This document shows, in pieces, positions 1 through 10,883 of a DNA stretch of 64,000 nucleotides. The position numbers were made by a program, and so were the translations under genes. Each line of letters begins with the position of its first letter. The stretch's first letter is position 1. The stretch comes from Corynebacterium sp. 21KM1197 (GTDB taxonomy: Bacteria; Actinomycetota; Actinomycetes; Mycobacteriales; Mycobacteriaceae). The stretch covers positions 2,046,001 to 2,110,000 of the forward strand of contig NZ_CP123907.1 of the NCBI RefSeq assembly GCF_033783015.1, in the 5' to 3' direction. Under the pieces are notes generated by a model. It worked only from the letters and a program-made list of their open reading frames with translations. It made no database searches and was not told the DNA's origin.

Positions 1-1279
<1,279 letters not shown>

Positions 1280-1464
1280 GTGTGCACGCCGAGGGTCATT
1301 GCTGTGTGGTTCCTCGGCCCAAACCCTTTCTCATTGTCCTGCTCCGGTACCACCGCCCGCACGCGGCCAGCGGTAACGAGTGACGCAGGTTCTTTCATGC
1401 GGAACAACGCCGCGAGCGGCCTTTTCGTTCCCCGTGCCGGGGGCCTCCCCCGCCTGGGCCCCTC

Positions 1465-2055
1465 TTACTTCTCGTGCGCGTACACCTCGGGGTTCAAAAT
1501 CCCCACGTAGGGCAGATCGCGGTAGCGCTCCGCGTAATCCAGGCCGTAGCCGATGAGGAACTTATTGGGCAGGTCAAAGCCCACGTCCAGCAGGTCCACC
1601 TGGGCGGTTTGCACCTCCGGCTTGCGCAGCAGGGTCACCACCTCTAGGGACTTGGGGTTGCGGTGCTTAAGGTTGCGCATGAGCCAGGAGAGCGTGAGGC
1701 CGGAATCAATGATGTCCTCCACGATGAGCACGTTGCGCCCGCTAATATCGCGGTCCAGGTCCTTGAGAATCCGCACCACCCCGGAGGAGGTGGTGGAGTT
1801 GCCGTAGGAGGACACCGCCATGAACTCCATCTGCGCCGGAATGCTCAGGCGGCGGGCAAAGTCCGTCATGAAGAACACCGCACCCTTGAGCACGCCCACC
1901 AGCAGCAGGTCCTCCTCCTCGTCGCGGTAGCGCTCAGAGACCATATCCGCCATTTCCTGGATACGGGCTTGCAGTTCCTCCTCCGTGACCACCACCGAGG
2001 CCACATCGGCGGCATACGGCCCCTCGGGAACGTTGAAATCCTCTTTATCGTGCAT
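1465..2055 (-). CDS. hpt: hypoxanthine phosphoribosyltransferase
   Basis: Purine-salvage enzyme converting hypoxanthine or guanine plus PRPP to IMP or GMP in the cytosol. The 196-residue protein carries the type I PRPP-binding signature [13 protein letters not shown] at about residues 109-121, an SSYGNS flexible-loop segment near residue 82, and the [12 protein letters not shown] strand before it. Length fits the family. The ATG at 2055 overlaps the 3' end of tilS by 11 bp, so the two are probably translationally coupled; hpt then leads on to ftsH, the usual actinobacterial order. No unusual residues seen. Confidence 0.95.
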   Translation of the reverse strand: MHDKEDFNVPEGPYAADVASVVVTEEELQARIQEMADMVSERYRDEEEDLLLVGVLKGAVFFMTDFARRLSIPAQMEFMAVSSYGNSTTSSGVVRILKDLDRDISGRNVLIVEDIIDSGLTLSWLMRNLKHRNPKSLEVVTLLRKPEVQTAQVDLLDVGFDLPNKFLIGYGLDYAERYRDLPYVGILNPEVYAHEK

Positions 2056-3040
2056 GGCGCACCCCTTTCTCCCTTGTCACCGTAAGTTTGCCATCTGCCC
2101 GTGTCACAGCCAACCCCGCCCCCACGGCCACCGGGCCCTGCCCGCGCCAGTTCATCACCAGGGCGTCGAGGGCACGCATGGAGGCCCCGGTGACCTTTCC
2201 CCCGGCGTCGTGCACCATGCGGGCCAGCACGCGGGAGCGCACGGCGCGCGGCAGCGCGGCCAACTCCGCCGCGGAGCGCGTCTCCGCCCGGCGCGCCCAC
2301 TCCTCCAGCGCCGCCGCGTCCTCCGCCGCGCGGTCCGCCGCCTGCGCCAGCGCCGGGCTGAGGTCGCCCACCCCAAGCGCGTCCGCCAGACCGGGAATCA
2401 CCCTGCGGCGAAGCGCCACCCGGCGAAAGGCGGTGTCCCGATTCTGCGGGTCATGCCACGGTTCCAGCCCCAATTCCGCGCAGGCCCCCTGGGTATCGGC
2501 GCGGCGCACGCCCAGCAGCGGGCGGTGTAGGCCGCCGGAGACGGGCAACATTCCGGCGGGGTTACCGCGCAGCGCGCCCAGAAGATACGTCTCCGCCTGA
2601 TCCTCGCGGGTATGCCCCACCAGGATCGGTCGCCCCCGGGACGCGCGTTCCAGGGCGGCGTAGCGCGCCGCGCGCGCGGCGGCCTCCATGCCGCCGGGCC
2701 CGGTCACCGCCACCCGCCACACGCTCGCGCTCGCGCCCATCGCCACGGCTATCGACGCCGCCTTCGCCGCCACCAGGCCGGAGCCCGGCTGTAAACCGTG
2801 GTCGATCACCACGGCGTGCACCCGCAGCCCCTCTACCAGGGCGGCGGCGAGCAGAGCGGTGGAATCAGGCCCGCCGGAAAGCCCCACGATCACCTCGGCG
2901 GCACCGGGATCACGCTCGGGGGAACTGAGGTGGTCTGAGATATGTCGGCGCAGGGCCAGGCGCACGGGAAGGAAATGCGGGGGGTCGCGGGGAATGAGCA
3001 CCGCGCCGAGCCGGTGGTCCCTGCGCCGCGCGGCGCTCAC
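2045..3040 (-). CDS. tilS: tRNA(Ile)-lysidine synthetase
   Basis: N-type ATP pyrophosphatase that converts C34 of the CAU-anticodon tRNA-Ile to lysidine so that it reads AUA. The PP-loop SGGPDS is at residues 55-60, followed by the HGLQPGS and [12 protein letters not shown] motifs typical of TilS. The open frame continues upstream to 3112, inside dacB, but I choose the GTG at 3040 because it lies 4 bp after the dacB stop and gives about 331 residues, the compact length usual in corynebacteria. It overlaps hpt by 11 bp and is part of the dacB-tilS-hpt run. Confidence 0.92.
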   Translation of the reverse strand: MSAARRRDHRLGAVLIPRDPPHFLPVRLALRRHISDHLSSPERDPGAAEVIVGLSGGPDSTALLAAALVEGLRVHAVVIDHGLQPGSGLVAAKAASIAVAMGASASVWRVAVTGPGGMEAAARAARYAALERASRGRPILVGHTREDQAETYLLGALRGNPAGMLPVSGGLHRPLLGVRRADTQGACAELGLEPWHDPQNRDTAFRRVALRRRVIPGLADALGVGDLSPALAQAADRAAEDAAALEEWARRAETRSAAELAALPRAVRSRVLARMVHDAGGKVTGASMRALDALVMNWRGQGPVAVGAGLAVTRADGKLTVTREKGVRHAR

Positions 3041-3044
3041 GCCC

Positions 3045-4328
3045 CTATCCCTCGCGCAGCGCGGAGGCCAGGGTGTCCATCGCCTTCCGCGCCGCCAGCA
3101 CGTCGGAGCCATTGGAGATCATGGCAAAGGTGTACACGCGCCCGTTCGTGGCGGTGACCACCCCGGCGAGCGCGGAGGTCTCGTCCAAGGTGCCGGTCTT
3201 TGCCCGCACCCAGCCGCGCCCGGGCAGATCGCCGTAGCGTTCCGCCAGCGTTCCGGTGCCTCCGGCCACGGGCAGCGAGGCCACGATGGGGCGCAGCAGC
3301 GGCTCGGTGGCGGCCTCGTAGAGGATATTGTCCAGCAGCGCGGGCGTGATCCGGTTGTGCACGGAGAGCCCGGAATTATCAAAGATCTCCACGCCGGAGG
3401 TGTTCAGCCCGTGCTCGGTCAGGGCCGCGAGCGTGGCCTGGGTGGCCCCGGCGGCGTCGGCGGTGTAGCCACGGTGCAGGGCCACCTCTCGGCCGATGGC
3501 CTCCGCCATGACGTTATCGGAATCCTCCATCATCGCGGAGATGCGCTCCACCAGGGTGGGCGAGGAGGTCTCCGCCACCACCTCGGCCTGCGCCGGGGCA
3601 GAGGCCTCCCCCACGGTGCTCACGCCCAGGCGCTGAGCCAGGCCCTGGGCCACGTCGCGGGCGGGCGTGTGGCTGCGGGGAACGTCCCCCGTGGTCGCGC
3701 CGAGCCGCGCGCCATAGAGCATGGCGGGTTCCAGCGGGGCCACGAAACCCGCGTCGATGTCCTGGGGGTCCCAGCCCTCCAGGATCGTCTCGCCGGACCA
3801 GGCGGAGGTATCGATGAATACGCCGCTGACCTCGGGCATCGCCGCACTGATCTGCTCCGCGAGGTCGTCGAGGCGGGCGTCGTCAAGCCACACGTCCCCG
3901 GCGGCCTTCATCACCACCGTGTTCGGCAGCTCCCCGCGCACCACGGGGGTGATAATGCGGTCATCGTGGCCGAGGTCCGCGATGGCCGCGGCGGCGGTGA
4001 GCACCTTCGTGGAGGAGGCGGGGCGCAGCGCCTCGGTGGCGTTTTGTTCGAGCACGGTCTCGCCGGTGACGGCGTCGGTGATCTGCACGCCGAAGTCCGC
4101 CAGCGCCTCGTTCTGCGCCAGGGGGGCCAGACGCTCGCCCAGCGCGGCGTTGTCCACCGGGGCCGTGGCCCGGGCGGGTTCCAGCAGCGGGGAGGGCTCG
4201 GTAATCGTGAGGGCCGGGGCGTGCTCCAGGGAGGAATACTTTTCCTGGTACGCCACGCCGGTGCCCGCCACCCCGGCCACGATCACGCCCACCGCTGCGG
4301 CCGCGGCTATCCATGCCTTTTTACTCAT
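3045..4328 (-). CDS. dacB: D-alanyl-D-alanine carboxypeptidase / endopeptidase, PBP4 (S13) family
   Basis: Exported peptidoglycan-trimming enzyme. The 427-residue product starts with MSKK and one hydrophobic segment (about residues 5-26), so it is secreted or N-terminally anchored. All three penicillin-binding motifs are visible: SSTK at 105-108 (nucleophile Ser105, Lys108), SDN within MEDSDNVMAEAIG, and KTG within RAKTGTLDETSALAG. A PASSTKVLTAAAA context is characteristic of S13 peptidases. It is divergent from ppa with a 93-bp shared promoter region and is the first gene of the dacB-tilS-hpt run. Confidence 0.93.
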   Translation of the reverse strand: MSKKAWIAAAAAVGVIVAGVAGTGVAYQEKYSSLEHAPALTITEPSPLLEPARATAPVDNAALGERLAPLAQNEALADFGVQITDAVTGETVLEQNATEALRPASSTKVLTAAAAIADLGHDDRIITPVVRGELPNTVVMKAAGDVWLDDARLDDLAEQISAAMPEVSGVFIDTSAWSGETILEGWDPQDIDAGFVAPLEPAMLYGARLGATTGDVPRSHTPARDVAQGLAQRLGVSTVGEASAPAQAEVVAETSSPTLVERISAMMEDSDNVMAEAIGREVALHRGYTADAAGATQATLAALTEHGLNTSGVEIFDNSGLSVHNRITPALLDNILYEAATEPLLRPIVASLPVAGGTGTLAERYGDLPGRGWVRAKTGTLDETSALAGVVTATNGRVYTFAMISNGSDVLAARKAMDTLASALREG

Positions 4329-4421
4329 CGTGCATCACCATCGGTTATCACCCTAGCCACCCCGCTAGGATAGGGGGAGTTCAACGCACGATGACAACGG
4401 AAGCAAAAAGGAGCAACCGCG

Positions 4422-4898
4422 ATGAGCGTGGAAGTGACCGTAGAAATCCCCAAGGGTTCGCGCAACAAGTACGAGGTGGATCACGAGACGGGCAAGGTGT
4501 ACCTGGATCGCTACCTGTTCACCCCGATGGCCTACCCGGCGGACTACGGCTTCATCGAGGGCACCCTGGGCGAGGACGGCGATCCCTTGGACGCGCTGGT
4601 GCTCCTGCCGGAATCCGTGCTTCCCGGCGCGATCGTCAAGGCCCGCCCCATCGGCGTGTTCAAGATGACCGACGAGGCCGGCGGCGATGACAAGCTGCTC
4701 TGCGTGCTTGACGACGTCCGCTACGAGCACGTCCAGGACATCGACGACATCTCCGACTTCACCCGCGCCGAGATCGAGCACTTCTTTGTGCACTACAAGG
4801 ATCTGGAGCCGGGCAAGGAGGTCCACGGCTCCGGGTGGGCAGGCAAGGACGAGGCCGATAAGATCCTGGCCGAGGCCATCGAGCGGGGGAAGCACTAA
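4422..4898 (+). CDS. ppa: inorganic pyrophosphatase (soluble, family I)
   Basis: Hydrolyses pyrophosphate released by biosynthetic reactions. The 158-residue protein contains the family I metal-binding signature [10 protein letters not shown], the [17 protein letters not shown] approach, the KYEVD substrate segment near the N-terminus and the C-terminal [13 protein letters not shown]. The AAGGAG ribosome-binding sequence sits just before ATG 4422. It is divergent from dacB, and its stop codon overlaps the start of the rhodanese gene by one base (TAATG), which indicates a two-gene operon. Confidence 0.96.
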   Translation: MSVEVTVEIPKGSRNKYEVDHETGKVYLDRYLFTPMAYPADYGFIEGTLGEDGDPLDALVLLPESVLPGAIVKARPIGVFKMTDEAGGDDKLLCVLDDVRYEHVQDIDDISDFTRAEIEHFFVHYKDLEPGKEVHGSGWAGKDEADKILAEAIERGKH

Positions 4899-5194
4899 TG
4901 CGCAGCGTCAATGTCACCGAGGTTCCCGCCGACGCCCAGCTTATCGACGTCCGCGAGCCCGATGAGTACGCCGCAGGCCACGCCCAGGGCGCGGTGAATA
5001 TCCCCATGTCCGAGTTCGTGGGCCGCATTGGGGAGATTGATACCGAGCGCGACGTGTATCTGATCTGCAAACTCGGCGGCCGTTCCCGCGAGTGCGCCGA
5101 ATACCTGGAGCAGGCGCGCGGCGAGGAGCACGTGATCAACGTGGAGGGCGGCACCGAGGCCTGGCAGGAGAACAACCTGCCGATGGTGGACTAA
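4898..5194 (+). CDS. single-domain rhodanese-like protein
   Basis: Small cytosolic sulfurtransferase-type domain of 98 residues. The LIDVREPDEYAAGHAQGAVNIP opening of the rhodanese fold is clear, and the active-site loop CKLGGRS begins at Cys57, so the catalytic cysteine is present. Its physiological acceptor is unknown. It is translationally coupled to ppa through TAATG and is followed by a marR-type gene. A thiosulfate sulfurtransferase (GlpE-like) role is possible, but only the domain is certain. Confidence 0.88.
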   Translation: MRSVNVTEVPADAQLIDVREPDEYAAGHAQGAVNIPMSEFVGRIGEIDTERDVYLICKLGGRSRECAEYLEQARGEEHVINVEGGTEAWQENNLPMVD

Positions 5195-5196
5195 TC

Positions 5197-5232
5197 CCAT
5201 CATTTGCGGCCGCAGCGGCCTGCGTATGATGG
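5197..5232. promoter_or_regulatory. inverted repeat over the marR promoter (candidate MarR operator)
   Basis: CCATCAT at 5197-5203 is mirrored by ATGATGG at 5226-5232; extended to 11 bp the arms have two mismatches. The right arm contains the likely -10 box TATGAT (5225-5230), placed 7 nt before the ATG at 5238. A repeat that covers the -10 of a MarR-family gene is the classical arrangement for autorepression. The repeat is read directly; the autoregulation is inferred. Confidence 0.5.
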
Positions 5233-5237
5233 AGGGT

Positions 5238-5693
5238 ATGTCCTCCAAAACGGATCACTCCGCGATTCCCACGGCGCTGCTGCAATCGCCCTCCTTTCAG
5301 CTAGAGCGACTGCGGCGGCGCACGCGCGATGAGGTGGAAAGCCGCCTGGGGGAGGCTCAGGCCACCCTGCGCGAATACTGGGTGCTTACCTGCCTCGATT
5401 CCGGCGACGCCGCCAGCCAGTCCTACCTCTCCACCATGCTGATGATTGATGCATCGGACATGGTGCGGCTGGTGGACTCCCTGGAAAATCGCGGCTGGGC
5501 CGCCCGGGAGCGCGATCCCAAGGACCGCCGCCGCCAGATCGTGGCCATCACCAAGAAGGGCCGCAAGGCGCGCGCCTCCATGGCGGACCTAGTGGCACAG
5601 GGCGAGGACGCCGCCCTGGATGAATCCACCTCCAAGCAACTCAAGCACCTGCGCAAACTGGCCAAATCCATCATCGCGGTGGAGGAGGACTAA
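5238..5693 (+). CDS. MarR-family winged-helix transcriptional regulator
   Basis: DNA-binding dimeric repressor type. The 151-residue product shows the MarR core: a dimerisation helix with REYWVLTCLD, a recognition-helix region with DASDMVRLVDSLENRGWAARE, and the wing DPKDRRRQIVAITKKGR. I start at ATG 5238 rather than the in-frame ATGs at 5226/5229 because TATGAT lies 7 nt before it, which fits a leaderless transcript, and because the upstream ATGs sit inside the candidate operator. Ligand and targets are unknown; the following mannosyltransferase gene is the nearest candidate target. Confidence 0.88.
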   Translation: MSSKTDHSAIPTALLQSPSFQLERLRRRTRDEVESRLGEAQATLREYWVLTCLDSGDAASQSYLSTMLMIDASDMVRLVDSLENRGWAARERDPKDRRRQIVAITKKGRKARASMADLVAQGEDAALDESTSKQLKHLRKLAKSIIAVEED

Positions 5694-5730
5694 GCGGCGG
5701 CGCACCGGGGTGATCCGTTAAGATCGCCCC

Positions 5731-6933
5731 GTGTTCTCCTCCCCTTATCTGCGCGCGGCCCTGGCCTGGTGGGGTAGCCGCGCCTTGTTGTTGCTCTATG
5801 CGGTTCACCAACCCGTCCCGCGCGGGGACGTGGCCTATTACTTCCGGGGCCTTGAGGCCGAGGCCCGTGGCGAGCGAGCCATGAGTGAGTACCCCGATGC
5901 CTCCATCGCGCCCCTGCGGCTGCTCTATCACCTGGTGGGCGGGGAACAACAATCCTTCGTCATCGCCCTCCTGCTGCTCATGCTGAGCCTGGACGGGCTC
6001 TTTTGCTATGCCCTGGCGCGCCGCCGCGCCTGGTGGGCCCTGGGCTTCTGGCTTCTTTTTGCCCTTGCGTTGGCCCCGCTTTTCACCCGCCGCCTCGATC
6101 TCCTTCCGGGATTGACGGTAGCGGCCGCCGCCCTCTTCCTAGCCCGATCGCCGCGCTGCGCCTCCGCGCTCCTCGCGCTGGCCACGGCGCTCAAACTCTG
6201 GCCGGTGGCCCTGGCCTCCGGGTTGGTGGGGCACTGGCGCTCTGCGGGCACCTGGGTCCGGCTGGCCTGGTTCGGCGGCGCGCTGGTGCTCCTCACGGCG
6301 GCCAGCACGCTGACCCAGGGCTGGTGGCGAGTGCTTTCCCCCCTCACCTATCAAGACGAGCGCGGCCTGCAATCCGAGGCCATCACGGCCACGCCCTTCC
6401 TGTGGCTGCGCCTCACCGACTCCGAGCGGTGGAGCATCGACTACGCCCCCTCGCAGAGCTACGAGGTCTTTGGCCCCGGCATTTCCTGGGGGCTACACGC
6501 CGCCACGGCCCTCACGGCGGCCGCTGCGCTCATCATCATCGGTATCACCGCCTGGCGCTTCCTGCGGCAGGCCGAGTACCGCCCAGAGGCCACCAGGGCG
6601 CTATGGCTACTCACCGTCATGCTGATCCTTATGACCGCCAAGGTGTTTTCCCCGCAGTACCTGCTATGGGTGGCTCCCCTGCTCGCGGTGATCCTGGCGC
6701 TCGATTCCGATTCCGGCGCTATCCCCCGGCCCCTGCGCTGGTGCGCCGCCACCCTCCTGGGGGCGGCCGTGCTCACCTGCCTGGTCTACCCCGTGTTCTT
6801 TGATCAGTTCCTAGCCACTCCCGCGCACGGCGGCGTGGTGTTCATCGCCACCCTGCGCAATATCCTCATCGTGGCGGCCACGGCGTGTGCGGCCGCGTGG
6901 TGCCTGCGGATTCTGCGCCGGGAGCGGCGCTAG
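5731..6933 (+). CDS. GT87/DUF2029-type polyprenyl-phosphate-dependent mannosyltransferase, polytopic
   Basis: Integral membrane GT-C glycosyltransferase of 400 residues with about ten hydrophobic segments. The DVAYYFRGLEAEARG loop after the first membrane helix supplies the acidic residue expected in a GT-C catalytic loop, and the KVFSPQYLLWVAPLLAV segment near residue 310 is typical of the DUF2029/GT87 family. Such enzymes elongate lipomannan, arabinogalactan or related envelope glycans in mycolate-forming actinobacteria. Start is GTG 5731 with TAAGAT 6 nt upstream, suggesting leaderless transcription. The exact acceptor cannot be told from sequence. Confidence 0.75.
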   Translation: MFSSPYLRAALAWWGSRALLLLYAVHQPVPRGDVAYYFRGLEAEARGERAMSEYPDASIAPLRLLYHLVGGEQQSFVIALLLLMLSLDGLFCYALARRRAWWALGFWLLFALALAPLFTRRLDLLPGLTVAAAALFLARSPRCASALLALATALKLWPVALASGLVGHWRSAGTWVRLAWFGGALVLLTAASTLTQGWWRVLSPLTYQDERGLQSEAITATPFLWLRLTDSERWSIDYAPSQSYEVFGPGISWGLHAATALTAAAALIIIGITAWRFLRQAEYRPEATRALWLLTVMLILMTAKVFSPQYLLWVAPLLAVILALDSDSGAIPRPLRWCAATLLGAAVLTCLVYPVFFDQFLATPAHGGVVFIATLRNILIVAATACAAAWCLRILRRERR

Positions 6934-7026
6934 GCAGTCCCGCCGCGCGGGGTATGTACGCCACTACTTGCTTCACGGCACCACGCCCCTCCCGCATGGC
7001 CCCCAAAGCGCGCCCCGAACGCAAGA

Positions 7027-7054
7027 AAGGCTCCCCGGCCAATCGGGGAGCCTT
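7027..7054. terminator. bidirectional terminator between the GT87 gene and the CAP gene
   Basis: Perfect 10-bp stem AAGGCTCCCC (7027-7036) with GGGGAGCCTT (7045-7054). It is 20 bp past the CAP stop on the minus strand, where TTTCTTGC follows the stem, and also lies downstream of the plus-strand GT87 gene, where a short ATCTTT follows. Confidence 0.8.
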
Positions 7055-7074
7055 ATCTTTAACTTCTCAGTTTC

Positions 7075-7512
7075 TTACTGGAAGCGCTGCACGGCGTAGG
7101 TGCCGTCCTTCTCGCTGTAGGTCCAGCCCACGCCGATGAGGGAGGCGCCGGAATCAAGGATGTTCGCGCGGTGGCCGGGGGACTTCACCCAGTTCTGCAC
7201 CAGGGCGTCAGCGCTGGCCTTGCGGCTGTTCCACGCGATGTTCTCGGAGAAATCGCCCTCGGCGTGCTCGAACTCGCCGGTCTCGCGCATGTGCTCAGCC
7301 CACTCGTGGGACTCGCGGGTGAGTTCCTCATCGCACTCTACGGTGGGCAGGCCCTTAGCCTGGCGCTCCTTGTTCGTGAGCTTCACGATCTCGATGACGT
7401 GCTCATCGGAGCAATCGTGCGCGTAAGCGGTCTGTGCGGAAAAGGCGATAATCGCGGAAGCTGCGATGCTTCCGGCCACTGCCGCTTTCCTACCAACGTT
7501 CTTTCGAGCCAT
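7075..7512 (-). CDS. secreted CAP-domain (SCP/PR-1-like) protein, copy 1
   Basis: Small exported protein of 145 residues. A signal peptide (MARKNVGRKAA charged start, hydrophobic core, cleavage near AYA-HDC at about residue 31) is followed by a compact CAP domain: NKERQAKGL, HEWAEHMRETGEFEHAE, FSENIAW and the conserved SPGHRANILD. Two cysteines near the start and after LPTVE could pair. Function of bacterial CAP proteins is unsettled (envelope or host interaction). A paralogue is encoded at 30868-31305 and shares upstream elements. GGAAGG lies 8 nt before the ATG. Confidence 0.9.
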   Translation of the reverse strand: MARKNVGRKAAVAGSIAASAIIAFSAQTAYAHDCSDEHVIEIVKLTNKERQAKGLPTVECDEELTRESHEWAEHMRETGEFEHAEGDFSENIAWNSRKASADALVQNWVKSPGHRANILDSGASLIGVGWTYSEKDGTYAVQRFQ

Positions 7513-7599
7513 GTTGTACGCCTTCCTAACGTCCCCTCAAATTAGTTCGGCGCTCAGATTATCAGCCCCAGCCCCAGAGTCCACCTAAACCTTTAATTG

Positions 7600-7627
7600 T
7601 CTAGATGATACCTAATTTCTCACATAG
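7600..7627 (-). promoter_or_regulatory. core promoter box of CAP copy 1 (shared with copy 2)
   Basis: On the minus strand CTATGTGAGAAAT (7627-7615) is followed by TAGGTATCATCT, giving a -10 hexamer TATCAT at 7610-7605. The paralogue at 30868 has CTATGGGAGAAAT then TAGTTATAATCT. Distance from the -10 to the start codon is 92 nt here and 95 nt in the other copy. Confidence 0.6.
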
Positions 7628-7749
7628 ATTAACCCTATCACCAGCCCCTCGGCATAGCCCCAGGCGCTCCCCACACCGAAAAACCACCCCAGAACCCACC
7701 CCGCAGGCCACAAAACGGGCCCAAAAGACTAGGGTTTGCTTACGAAAAG

Positions 7750-7784
7750 GTATCCGAAGGTATATTTATGTGATTTGTGGCACA
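7750..7784 (-). promoter_or_regulatory. distal conserved box of CAP copy 1, with a GlxR-like site
   Basis: On the minus strand a 25-nt element (7774-7750, core ATATACCTTCGG then ATAC) matches the region upstream of CAP copy 2 at 22 of 25 positions without gaps. Its 5' side overlaps TGTGCCACAAATCACA (7784-7769), which fits the corynebacterial GlxR consensus TGTGA-N6-TCACA at nine of ten fixed positions. Binding by the cAMP-dependent GlxR is inferred from the motif only. Confidence 0.55.
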
Positions 7785-7899
7785 TGTAGGAACCCTACCC
7801 AAATCTTAGACCTTTAAAAAACGGGTTTTTCCTGTTTAAATCTCTCACCAGGAACGATGCCCCTACGACATCGGATGTTCTCCCTCTACCTAAAAAGTA

Positions 7900-7938
7900 G
7901 CACGGGGTTCCAGGAAAAATATCCCTGGAACCCCGTGC
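7900..7938 (-). terminator. strong intrinsic terminator of ppk2
   Basis: A perfect 15-bp stem, GCACGGGGTTCCAGG (7900-7914) with CCTGGAACCCCGTGC (7924-7938) and a 9-nt loop, 39 bp past the ppk2 stop. On the minus strand the stem is followed by TACTTTTTAGG, so it terminates ppk2 transcription. Confidence 0.9.
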
Positions 7939-7977
7939 CTTTACCTCAGGTGCACCGCAGCCGCACCCGAGGAAACA

Positions 7978-8877
7978 CTAATCACCGATCTGATCGCGTC
8001 CCCTCATCACGATCGTGGGATCGGGCTGCCCCACCAGCTCATAGTCCTTGTCCGTGTAATCGAACTTGCTCAGCACGTACCGCATCGCGTTGATCCGGGC
8101 GCGCTTCTTATCATTGGACTTAATGGTGATCCACGGGGACTCATCCGTATCCGTGTAGCGGAACTGCTCCTCCTTGGCCCTGGTGTAATCATCCCACTTA
8201 TCCAAAGAGGCCAGATCCATCGGGGAGAGCTTCCACTGCCGCACCGGGTCCACCTGACGGATGGCAAAGCGGGTGCGCTGCTCCTTCTTGCTCACCGAGA
8301 ACCAGAACTTGGTCAGGGAGATACCAGAGCCCAGAAGCATGTTTTCTAGCATGGGCACCTCGCGCAGAAACTCGGCGTGCTGGGACTCCGTGCAGAACCC
8401 CATCACGCGCTCCACGCCGGAGCGGTTGTACCAGGAGCGGTCAAAGAACACGATCTCTCCCGCCGCCGGAAAGTGCTGGATATACCGCTGGAAGTACCAG
8501 GAGGTGGACTCCCGAGGGCTCGGCTTCTCCAAGGCCACGGTGCGCGCGCCACGGGGATTGAGGTGCTCATTAAAGCGCTTGATGGTGCCGCCCTTACCGG
8601 CGGCGTCGCGCCCCTCAAAGAGAATGAGGTGGCGCTGCCCCGTCTCCTTGGTCCAGTTCTGCCACTTCAGCAGCTCGATCTGGAGGGAGCGCTTGATGTG
8701 GTCATAATCCTCGCGCGTCATGCGCTCGTCATAGGGGTAATTCTCGCGCCACGTCTCCACGGGGGTGCCATCGGGGCGGATCAGAGCCGGATCATCCTCA
8801 TCGGAATCATCCACCACGTAGCCTTCGGTCTTTGCCAGGTCGATGACGGGCAGGTCATCCTCAGTACGCTCAGCCAT
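7978..8877 (-). CDS. ppk2: polyphosphate kinase 2 (PPK2, one-domain)
   Basis: Transfers phosphate between polyphosphate and nucleoside diphosphates, favouring GTP/ATP formation. The 299-residue protein has Walker A GRDAAGKGG at 89-97, the lid segment with PRESTSWYFQRYIQHFP, and Walker B FFDRSWYNR at 144-152, all hallmarks of PPK2; the C-terminal KWDDYTRAKEEQF and SNDKKRARINAMRYVL blocks are also present. A single catalytic domain with an Asp at the Walker A aspartate position fits class I enzymes. The N-terminal 40 residues are acidic and variable. Monocistronic, with its own terminator. Confidence 0.95.
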   Translation of the reverse strand: MAERTEDDLPVIDLAKTEGYVVDDSDEDDPALIRPDGTPVETWRENYPYDERMTREDYDHIKRSLQIELLKWQNWTKETGQRHLILFEGRDAAGKGGTIKRFNEHLNPRGARTVALEKPSPRESTSWYFQRYIQHFPAAGEIVFFDRSWYNRSGVERVMGFCTESQHAEFLREVPMLENMLLGSGISLTKFWFSVSKKEQRTRFAIRQVDPVRQWKLSPMDLASLDKWDDYTRAKEEQFRYTDTDESPWITIKSNDKKRARINAMRYVLSKFDYTDKDYELVGQPDPTIVMRGRDQIGD

Positions 8878-9001
8878 AATTTCATTTTACCCGTACCAGA
8901 CCATTGTGTTCAGGTGAATATTCACCCCCGATAACCCCACGTCGCTCCGCACCCCCACGCCTCCCGGCACCGCCCAACCGCCCCACGGCAAGGCAAAGGG
9001 A

Positions 9002-9031
9002 CCGGTGCGCGCGAAACCCAACGCGCACCGG
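9002..9031 (-). terminator. terminator hairpin downstream of groEL2
   Basis: CCGGTGCGCG (9002-9011) pairs with CGCGCACCGG (9022-9031), 43 bp beyond the groEL2 stop. On the minus strand the stem is followed by TCCCTTTGCCTT, a weak U-tract. Confidence 0.65.
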
Positions 9032-9073
9032 CCCCTCAACAAGAGAACTGCGGCAGTCCTTATATATAGGGAC

Positions 9074-10729
<1,656 letters not shown>

Positions 10730-10803
10730 TTATAAAAGCGTTAGTCAGCGCACCGCAGGGCGCCCGCGACGGCATCTTCACCCGGGGATACGCTCTTCAT
10801 TTT

Positions 10804-10830
10804 CTGGCACTCGCTGCCGCAAAGTGCTAG
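10804..10830. promoter_or_regulatory. CIRCE-like HrcA operator upstream of groEL2
   Basis: CTGGCACTC (10804-10812), a 9-nt spacer and AAGTGCTAG (10822-10830) reproduce the 9-9-9 layout of CIRCE (TTAGCACTC-N9-GAGTGCTAA) with two mismatches in each arm. Its position upstream of groEL2 supports heat-shock repression by HrcA. It also sits just before the divergently oriented M20 peptidase gene. Confidence 0.75.
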
Positions 10831-10883
10831 ATCCCGTTTTAGCAGTCTGCCCCCGCGAGTGCAAGGACGTTAGGCTGGAACCC

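Larger units (their letters stand above)
7513..7899. other. 387-bp AT-richer regulatory region upstream of CAP copy 1
   Basis: No credible gene. The plus-strand frame at 7605-7817 has no family features and lies across regulatory boxes. The region holds a 5' leader of about 92 nt, a -10/extended box at 7600-7627, a distal conserved box at 7750-7784, and an imperfect inverted repeat (GTTTAAA and TTTAAAAAACGGG arms) around 7814-7840. Base composition is clearly lower in GC than the flanking genes. Confidence 0.6.

Noticed and set aside
2688..4373. 561-codon plus-strand frame opposite tilS and dacB
   Set aside because: Antisense shadow rich in Gly/Arg/His; dacB and tilS motifs are intact on the other strand.
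7605..7817. 70-codon frame upstream of CAP copy 1
   Set aside because: Crosses conserved promoter boxes, has no ribosome-binding site and no recognisable composition for a protein.
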